From assembly GCA_041071465.1 (NCBI GenBank), contig CP163498.1, positions 620,001 through 684,000 on the forward strand: a stretch of DNA of 64,000 nt. Reading direction: 5' to 3'. Made by a program: the position numbers and the translations under genes. Below, piece after piece: positions 53,977-64,000 of the stretch (its first letter is position 1; the number at the start of each line of letters is the position of its first letter). The notes under the pieces were generated by a model, which worked only from the letters and a program-made list of their open reading frames with translations, searched no databases and had not been told where the DNA came from. The stretch is from Pseudomonas putida (lineage in GTDB: Bacteria; Pseudomonadota; Gammaproteobacteria; Pseudomonadales; Pseudomonadaceae).

Positions 53977-54008
53977 CGTACGATTTTTTCCGAATTCTGC
54001 GAGCCCCC
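53972..54008 (-). repeat. Right inverted repeat of the transposon
   Basis: Read inward on the minus strand it starts GGGGGCTCGCAGAATTCGG and ends TACGCTAAG, overlapping the last bases of tnpA. Confidence 0.88.
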
Positions 54009-54548
54009 ATCTTTGCCGAGGAGCTGGCCGAGTGGTCTGCGCGTTACCCCGATCGCCTGCAGCTGCGCATCTGGCTCGATGCCGAGCAGGGTGTGCCGAG
54101 CGGCCCGGCGATTGCCACGAAGATCGCTGACTGGTCAGCCGCCGACGCCTTCATCTGCGGGCCGCAACCGTTCATGGATGCCGCGGGTGCCGCGCTGGGC
54201 GAGCGGGGTGTGGATGCGGCGCGTATCCATCTGGAACGCTTTGCCGCCGCAGCGCCGACGGCCGCACCGGGCGGGCGCCGCAGCCGCCTGCGGGTCGCGC
54301 TCGACGGTCGCCGTCACGAGCTGGACGTGCCGCGCGGCGAGGTGCTGCTGGAGGCCATGGAACAGGCTGGCCTGCAACCGCCGAGCGCGTGCCGCTCGGG
54401 TGTCTGCGCCGCCTGCAAGTGCCGGGTGGTGGAGGGCAGCGTGAGCATGCGCAGCAACCAGGTGCTGAGCGAAAGCGAGGTGCGTCAGGGCTGGGCGCTG
54501 GCCTGCCAAGCCGAACCGCGCAGCGCCGAACTGCAAGTCGAATACTGA
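54009..54548 (+). pseudogene. Truncated flavin/2Fe-2S oxidoreductase (3' part)
   Basis: The frame is open from the transposon end to 54548 and encodes about 179 residues: the NAD-binding end of a ferredoxin reductase (DRLQLRIWLDAEQG, ADAFICGPQPFMDAAG) plus a C-terminal plant-type 2Fe-2S domain with CRSGVCAACKC and a last Cys in ALACQAEP. The 5' half is missing beyond the inverted repeat. It resembles VanB or hybrid-cluster-protein reductase relatives. Confidence 0.8.
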
Positions 54549-54568
54549 CGTGTGGGAAAGGCCGCTGG

Positions 54569-54621
54569 CCGTTATCCACCCTGCGCATCGGGTGATCGAC
54601 GGGGCGTAGGGTGGATAACGG
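54569..54621. repeat. Intergenic inverted repeat
   Basis: CCGTTATCCACCCT (54569-54582) pairs with AGGGTGGATAACGG (54608-54621). The GTAGGGTGGATAACG motif is, to my memory, a dispersed repeat in Stutzerimonas and Ectopseudomonas genomes. It may also terminate the two converging genes. Confidence 0.6.
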
Positions 54622-54711
54622 CGCAGCCTTATCCGGCAGTACCTGTGCCTCTGGCCGGTGGAAAAAGCGATTGGCCATTCTTCAGCTGATGCGGATCGTG
54701 CCGCGGCGAAT

Positions 54712-56095
54712 TCAGCGCTGCGCCACCGGCAGGTCATGCTTGCGCCAGGCGGCCCAGGAACCGGGCACGTTGGCGACCCGGTTGAAGCCGTGGCGCTTGA
54801 GCAGGCTCGCGGCAATCGAGGCGCGATAGCCGCTGCCGCAATAGACCGCGACGATGCCGTCCCGGTCCAGCTGCTCGAGATGCTGCGGCAGGTGCGCGAC
54901 GAAGGCATGCCGCGCGCCGGGCACGCGGCCCTGCGCAACCTCCTCGGGGGAGCGCACGTCGAGTACCTGGACCTCGGGGTCGCCGCGCCGGCGGTCGAGT
55001 TCGTGCACCGTCCACTGCATGACGCACGCCAGCGGCAGGCCGGCGTTCTGCCAGTCGGTCATGCCGTTGCGCAGGTAGCCGGCGACCTGGTCGAGGCCGA
55101 TGCGATAGAGCTGCAGCGTCGCCTGGTGGACCTCCACACTGTCCTCGCCGATCAGGTAGATCGGTCGCTGGTCGTCGAGCATCCAGCCGGCCCAGCTGGC
55201 GAACTCGTCGCGCAGCGCGATGTTCAGCGCACCCGGCACATGGCCGCCGCCGAAGGCGAGGATCGAGCGCACATCCACCAGCTGCACGGCATCGTGATCG
55301 GCGGTGCGCTGGCGGAACTCCTCCGGCGCCAACGGCGGTGGCAGCGCCGGGCCATGCAGGCGTTCGAGCGGGCGCGCGTTGAGCTGCTTGAGCCGCGCAT
55401 AGTGGCGCGGCGGCTCGGGCATGCCGTCGAGCAGCCAGTCGACAAACTCCTGCTCGGTGCGGCGCTGGTTCAGCGCCGGGTTGAACAGCAATTCGTTGCC
55501 GAGGGTGGAGTGGCGACGGTCACCGATGGATTTGCCGCAGGCCGAGCCGGCGCCGTGGCAGGGGTAGATCTCGATGCGTTCGCCGAGCGGCAGGTAGCGG
55601 GTGAACAGCGTGGCGTAGAGCTGCGCTGCCAGCTGCTTGGTGCTGTCCTCGCCGAGCAGGTCGGGGCGGCCGACGTCGAGGTTGAACAGCGTATCGCCGG
55701 TGAACAGCGCGAAGGGCGCTTCGCCCTGCTGGCTGTCACGTAGCAGCAGCGAGATGTGCTCGGGGGTGTGGCCTGGCGAGTGCAGCACTTCCAGGCTGAC
55801 CTGACCCAGTTCCAGCACCTCGCCGTCGTCCACCTGACGCAGCCCGAAGGCGTAGTCCGCCGATGATCTCGGCGCCGCAGCGTTCGGCCAGCGCCTGGGC
55901 GCCGGAAACGAAGTCGGCGTGGATGTGCGTCTCGATGGCATAGGCGATGCGCAGGCCCTTGTCGCGCGCCAGGTCGAGGTAGACCTCGACGTCGCGCCGC
56001 GGATCGATCACCGCGGCGACGGCGGCCTTGCTGTCGCCCACCAGATAGGAAATCTGCGCCAGACCTTCGGTGTAGATCGACTCGAATACCAGCAT
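54712..56095 (-). pseudogene. Metallo-beta-lactamase/rhodanese fusion protein (frameshifted)
   Basis: The start is MLVFESIYTEGLAQISYLVG at 56095. The MBL domain shows THIHADFVSG, HSPGHTPEHI and FTGDTLFNLDVGR; two rhodanese domains follow, the second with active Cys in VYCGSGYRAS. An extra base near 55857 (one C too many on the plus strand) shifts the frame between residues 80 and 85; without it the protein would have 460 residues. The family acts in persulfide and sulfide handling. Probably a captured chromosomal gene. Confidence 0.78.
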
Positions 56096-56168
56096 GCGTG
56101 TGCCTCCGTAATCCGTGAGGGTTACGGATGTGAGCGCCGGTTGGCCGCCGGCGTTCAATCGCAGCGGG

Positions 56169-56640
56169 TCACTTGCGGACCAGCAGCACCCCGGATTCCA
56201 TGTGGTGGGTGTAGGGGAACTGGTCGAACAGCGCGCAGCGTTCGATGCGGTGGGTGTCGGCCAGCTGGGCGATGTTCTGCGCCAGGGTTTCCGGGTTGCA
56301 GGAGATGTAGAGGATGCGCTCGAAGCGACGGGTCAGTTCGCAGGTGTCCGGTCCATGCCGGCGCGCGGTGGGTCGACGAAGACGCTGCCGAAATCGTAGC
56401 GCTTCAGGTCGATATCGGCGAGGCGGCGGAACGGCCGCACCTCGTTCAGCGCCTGGGTCAGCTCCTCGGCGGAGAGGCGCACCAGCTCGATGTTGTCGAT
56501 GCCGTTGTCAGCGATATTGGCCAGCGCCGCGTTGACCGAGGTCTTGCTGATCTCGGTGGCCAGCACGCGACGCACGCGGGTGGCCAGCGGCAGAGTGAAG
56601 TTGCCGTTGCCGCAGTACAGCTCCAGCAGGTCGTCGAATG
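56169..56640 (-). pseudogene. trmA: trmA fragment
   Basis: The minus strand encodes the C-terminal part of tRNA (uracil-5-)-methyltransferase: [40 protein letters not shown], then after a lost base at 56350-56351, [20 protein letters not shown] with the nucleophilic Cys, and a normal C-terminus. The 5' part is replaced at 56640 by an IS5-family fragment. trmA is a core chromosomal gene, so this piece was carried in by a rearrangement. Confidence 0.85.
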
Positions 56641-57009
56641 GTGGTTTCGTCGGGGATGCGCTCCAGGTTCAGCCCGGCAAACTGGCGCAGGATCGTGGTT
56701 TCGTACAGCGCTTCCTCCATCGCTGGATCGCTGTAGCCGAACCAGTTCTGCAGCAGATGCACACGCAGCATCGCCATCAACGGGTAGGCCGGACGGCCAC
56801 CTTCACCCTTCGGATAATGTGGCTCGATCAAAGCAATCAAGCCCTTCCACGGCACCACCCGATCCATCTCGATCAGGAACAACTCCTTGCGGGTTTGCTT
56901 GCGCTTGCCAGCGTACTCGGCGTCGGCGAAGGTCATCTGCTTCATCGGGAAACTCGGTGGGTGGGGTCGCGGTATTTTGCCAAATCAGAAAGTCTTTTTC
57001 AGAGTTTCC
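56640..57009 (-). mobile_element. IS5-family remnant (left of the ptx operon)
   Basis: The minus strand reads inward from an end GGGAAACTCTGAAAAAGAC at about 57009 and encodes the first 100 or so residues of an IS5-type transposase (MKQMTFADAEYAGKRKQTRK, GRPAYPLMAMLRVHLLQNWF) until it is fused to trmA. The end lies against CTAG, typical of IS5 targets. Confidence 0.82.
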
Positions 57010-57052
57010 CTAGGCTGACAAGCCAAGCGCTGGATCGCAACCATCCATCACC

Positions 57053-61458
<4,406 letters not shown>

Positions 61459-61731
61459 TTGTTCACCTTTCGCAATATTGCTGGCCGCACAATTGCGGTT
61501 CGCGATGCAAAGGGTAGAAATTCCTTGTTACCGCACTGCTTCTAAAGGATGACATTTCGATGAATACTTCGAATCTGCCGTAGCGGGGCGGCAAGCGAAG
61601 CCGTGGAAGAACGGGCGCAACGTAGCGTCTTTCTTCACGCGGGATACAGGAGGCTTTGATTGATACTGCTGCGGATTCGCTACAGTAACGTTGGGCCAGA
61701 ACGTAATGCCATCCAAGCAAGAGAGCGCACA
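61459..61731 (-). promoter_or_regulatory. ptx promoter region with a candidate Pho box
   Basis: On the minus strand TATTCAT-CGAA-ATGTCAT (61549-61566) fits two PhoB heptamers (consensus CTGTCAT) at the usual 11-base period, matching 4/7 and 6/7 positions. The WM88 ptx operon is known to be PhoB-dependent. No clear -10 could be fixed. The rest of this stretch holds no gene. Confidence 0.5.
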
Positions 61732-61735
61732 CTAG

Positions 61736-61838
61736 GGAAACTCTGAAGAAGACTTCCAGATTTTGGCAAAATACCCGGATTCCACCCACCGAGTTTCCCG
61801 ATGAAGCAGATGACCTTCGCCGACGCCGAGTACGCCGC
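61736..61838 (+). mobile_element. IS5-family remnant (right of the ptx operon)
   Basis: Directly after CTAG (61732-61735) the sequence GGAAACTCTGAAGAAGACTT matches the end of the left remnant in inverse orientation. It continues to the transposase start MKQMTFADAEYA and then stops matching. With the left copy it brackets the 4.7-kb ptx segment, both transposase starts pointing outward. Confidence 0.8.
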
Positions 61839-61885
61839 GTCGGATTGGTTCTGCAGCTTCTAATCAAGCTTCGCCAGGACAAGCC

Positions 61886-62122
61886 ATGGCGACGACATTG
61901 ATCGAGGAGCTGGCCATTTGGGATGTAGAGATTGAGCAGCTGACCTCGGCCGGCGACATAGCATTCCGCTATGGCGCGCTCCGTGCGCATCTCGACACCC
62001 TCTATCGCCTTGATCTCATTGACGACGCGGAGCGCCGGGAAAGACAGGAGCTGGCCGACGCCGCTTATGCTTATGCAATCGATACGGCGCTGAGCCCTGG
62101 ATCCGGAGACCGAATGCTCTAG
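61886..62122 (+). CDS. Hypothetical protein
   Basis: A 78-residue acidic helical protein (TLIEELAIWDVEIEQLTSAG, DDAERRERQELADAAYAYAI). It starts at ATG 61886 and ends just before the LexA box of the second umuD. No family recognised. Confidence 0.5.
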   Translation: MATTLIEELAIWDVEIEQLTSAGDIAFRYGALRAHLDTLYRLDLIDDAERRERQELADAAYAYAIDTALSPGSGDRML

Positions 62123-62145
62123 AAATTTGAGTGCCGGGCGCGTTA

Positions 62146-62161
62146 CTGTATATGCGTACAG
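62146..62161. promoter_or_regulatory. LexA (SOS) box before the second umuD
   Basis: CTGTATATGCGTACAG is a perfect CTGT-N8-ACAG operator, 20 bases before ATG 62181. Confidence 0.85.
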
Positions 62162-62180
62162 TTACAGTGAAGTGCCGTTT

Positions 62181-62615
62181 ATGCGTCTCCGAAGGTGTAC
62201 CGACGTCGAAACAAACATTCTGGTAAGCGTCCTTTCCGGAACGGTCCAGGGAGGCTTCCCAAGCCCTGCTGCGGACTACTACGAACCACCGATATCGCTC
62301 GACGTGCTGCTGAACCTCCGAGCCCCTCATATCTGGTTGGCCGAGACCGAAGGCGACAGCATGTCCGGTATTGGCATCTACCACGGCACATTGCTCGTGA
62401 TCGACCGGTCACTCGACGCAGAGGTGGGCGACATCGTCGTCGTTTATGTGAACAACCAGCCGATCGTTAAGCGATTAGATCTGGTCAACGGCTGCAAGGT
62501 CTTGTCTTCGGAGAATCCCCTGTACCCCCCTATCACTGTCGGTGAGTTCGAAGAGGTCGACACCTTCGGCATCGTCATCTGGAGTTTCAACCGTCATGGT
62601 CGACGTAGCCGGTAA
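62181..62615 (+). CDS. umuD: UmuD/RulA-like polymerase V subunit
   Basis: A 144-residue UmuD. It has the self-cleavage region GGFPSPAADY, the catalytic Ser in EGDSMSGIGI and the Lys in PIVKRL. ATG 62181 is chosen because the longer frame from 62127 would span the LexA box. It overlaps the umuC start by 20 bases. It shares the FPSPAAD and LRAPH segments with the interrupted umuD at 47 kb. Confidence 0.9.
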   Translation: MRLRRCTDVETNILVSVLSGTVQGGFPSPAADYYEPPISLDVLLNLRAPHIWLAETEGDSMSGIGIYHGTLLVIDRSLDAEVGDIVVVYVNNQPIVKRLDLVNGCKVLSSENPLYPPITVGEFEEVDTFGIVIWSFNRHGRRSR

Positions 62616-62748
62616 ACCCCGCCCCTCCTTTGCGCTTATCGACTGTAATAACTGCTTTGCCTCGGTGGAGGTGCTTTTCCGGCCAGAGCTTAGGGGACGG
62701 CCTGTCGTCGTTTTATCCAATAACGATCTGAGGGGTGGGAATCGTTAG
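62596..62748 (+). pseudogene. umuC: umuC/rulB-like gene cut by a recombinase element
   Basis: The start MVDVAGKPRPSFALIDCNNC and VVVLSNND are those of a Y-family polymerase (UmuC). After the Asp at about 62728 the sequence no longer matches: the frame reads LRGGNR and stops at 62746-62748. The rest of umuC is not in the window; the recombinase gene follows. Confidence 0.85.
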
Positions 62749-62846
62749 TAAATCCTGTAGAGTCCGCGCCACCTTCTGAACCCCTCTGGAACAGCAGTTT
62801 CCAGGCTTCATAAGGCAATCCATTGGAAGTGTTTTAGGGCAGCGGC

Positions 62847-64000
62847 ATGAGGCTGGTATTCGCAACAAAAGACCTAGCATTAGCAGGTCGATCCTTTGAA
62901 GGCTTTCCGTTGCTGATTGGGTCAGAGGGATGGCCAGTCGAGCCAGCTCAATCCTTCCTTTGGCACACGCTTATCGAGTCAGGTGAGGCCCTAAGCGATT
63001 TGACTTGGGAAGCCTATGGACGGCGTCTGTATGATTACTTTGCCTTCCTGGAAGCCAATGGATTGGGCTGGGACGAGGAAAGCCCGGCTCACGGTCTGAG
63101 TGCTCTGTCGAGGTACAGGGATTGGTCGAGCGGAGAATTAGCACTTGATCCCGGCACGGTGAACAATCGTCTGGCCTTGATCGTGAGGTTCTACCGATGG
63201 GCTAAGCAGCGCAACCTGATAACTGTGCTGCCCTTCGGTGAGAAAAGGGTAAGAGTTGCCCAACATTCCGGTCTTCTCAGTCATATCGCTCTGCCCGGAG
63301 CCGAGAGCACGAAAGTTTCGGTGATGGTTCGCGACCGAAAGCGCTTGACCAAATTCCTGACCAAGGATCAAGTCAAGGTATGCCTTGCCCTGGATACCGA
63401 TCCAAGCCACCAGATATTGTTCCACCTCATGGTGCGTACCGGCCTTCGCTCCTGTGAAGCGAGGTCTTTTCCTCTCAAATATGTGTTCAACCCCAGGTTG
63501 AAGAAGGGACTGCGCCCAAGGCAAATGATCAGTGTTGCTCTTGATCCTTCAGACATGCATATCAAGTACGACCGGCCTAGAACTATCGACGTGCCATGGT
63601 CGTTGATGGAGAGCATGTGGTCTTACTCCCTTCACCAACGAGAGGTTCGTAAGTCCAATGGTGATGGACGTGTTACCGCGCTGCTGCTGACTAATGAAGG
63701 CAGGCATTATTCAAAAGATTCCGTAGTGGACGTTATGAAGTCCTATGAAAGAAAGTGCGGTTTCTATGTTCGGGCCCACATGCTACGCCACACCTATGGG
63801 ACTTATACCTTGCTTGCTCTTCGAAAAAGCAAAGAGTTTGAAGGTGAGCCATTGTTGTATGTCCGAGATAGGCTGGGGCATTCAGATGTGCAAACAACTA
63901 TGATCTATTTGCATCTCATAAACCAGCTTGAAGCCCAATCCGTCCTTGCTCACGAGGACGAAATTGACATGATGTTTATGACTGATTCGGTTTCGCGTAT
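62847..64000 (+). CDS. Tyrosine recombinase, 3' end outside window
   Basis: At least 384 codons starting at ATG 62847. Catalytic residues: Arg in MVRTGLRSCEARSF, then HMLRHTYGTYTLLAL, LGHSDVQTTMIYLHL with the second His and the Tyr. It lies immediately inside the break in umuC, so it most likely belongs to the inserted element, perhaps the first of a recombinase trio (RIT or Tn554-like). Only one recombinase is visible before the window ends. Confidence 0.88.
   Translation, partial: MRLVFATKDLALAGRSFEGFPLLIGSEGWPVEPAQSFLWHTLIESGEALSDLTWEAYGRRLYDYFAFLEANGLGWDEESPAHGLSALSRYRDWSSGELALDPGTVNNRLALIVRFYRWAKQRNLITVLPFGEKRVRVAQHSGLLSHIALPGAESTKVSVMVRDRKRLTKFLTKDQVKVCLALDTDPSHQILFHLMVRTGLRSCEARSFPLKYVFNPRLKKGLRPRQMISVALDPSDMHIKYDRPRTIDVPWSLMESMWSYSLHQREVRKSNGDGRVTALLLTNEGRHYSKDSVVDVMKSYERKCGFYVRAHMLRHTYGTYTLLALRKSKEFEGEPLLYVRDRLGHSDVQTTMIYLHLINQLEAQSVLAHEDEIDMMFMTDSVSR

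Larger units (their letters stand above)
47318..54008. mobile_element. Tn3-family (Tn21/Tn501 subgroup) transposon with TetR/cupin/SDR/OsmC cargo
   Basis: The element is bounded by inverted repeats sharing AGAATTCGGAAAAAATCG followed by TACGCTAAG, as in Tn21/Tn501. It carries a resolvase, a 988-residue transposase at the right end and four cargo genes at the left. The 5 bp outside the ends (TTTAT and ATCTT) do not match, so either end has been rearranged since insertion. It splits a umuD gene on the left and abuts a truncated reductase gene on the right. Confidence 0.85.

Noticed and set aside
54009..54013. Target-site duplication of the Tn3-family transposon
   Set aside because: The five bases on the left (TTTAT) and right (ATCTT) differ.
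54658..55743. 361-codon plus-strand frame
   Set aside because: It mirrors the MBL/rhodanese gene, whose motifs are clear on the minus strand.

Overview
The window is about 60% G+C and carries the gene order of a large integrative and conjugative element of the PFGI-1/pKLC102/PAPI-1 class, so the host is almost certainly a Pseudomonas or close relative (Stutzerimonas is plausible). The phosphite genes match my memory of Pseudomonas stutzeri WM88 ptx almost residue for residue, and a Stutzerimonas/Ectopseudomonas-like intergenic repeat lies at 54.57 kb. No tRNA, rRNA, CRISPR array or element end (att) is visible.

Layout. 1-12.6 kb: replication and maintenance module (DUF2786, DnaB, YejK, ribbon-helix-helix protein, ParB, DUF2857, STY4528 replication protein, A24 prepilin peptidase, PFL_4669, DUF3158, SSB). 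It holds two candidate origin structures: four long palindromes plus an A+T-rich stretch inside the STY4528 gene, and about ten tandem 78-bp palindromic units at 9.3-10.1 kb. 12.6-19.9 kb: an Rmf/CrpP-like 65-residue protein, an Abi/HEPN protein with its own strong promoter, a type IA topoisomerase, an SNF2 helicase and orphan cargo. 19.9-33.6 kb: thin type IVb pilus operon pilL-N-O-P-Q-R-S-T-V ending in a shufflon with six sfx sites and six alternative PilV tips, then rci, an XRE repressor and pilM. pilL, pilP, pilQ and pilR each carry a one-base frameshift.

33.6-44.1 kb: a train of small ICE genes (including DUF3577 and DUF3275) ending in an adenine methyltransferase-helicase pair. Nearly every gene has a hairpin over or beside its Shine-Dalgarno sequence, and three share a longer structured 5' leader whose stems covary between copies. 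44.1-46.2 kb: three A+T-rich minus-strand genes, one nuclease-like, perhaps a defence cassette.

46.2-64 kb: mosaic of insertions around SOS genes. A divergent yedK/umuD pair with a LexA box is cut by a Tn3-family transposon (47318-54008) that carries a TetR-controlled cupin, SDR and OsmC set. Next come fragments of chromosomal genes (flavin/2Fe-2S reductase, metallo-beta-lactamase/rhodanese, trmA), then the phosphite operon ptxABCDE between two inverted IS5-family remnants. A second SOS-boxed umuD and a umuC interrupted by a tyrosine recombinase run off the right edge.

Seven genes carry apparent single-base frameshifts, mostly in short G/C runs. They may be genuine decay or residual sequencing error; most long genes elsewhere are intact.
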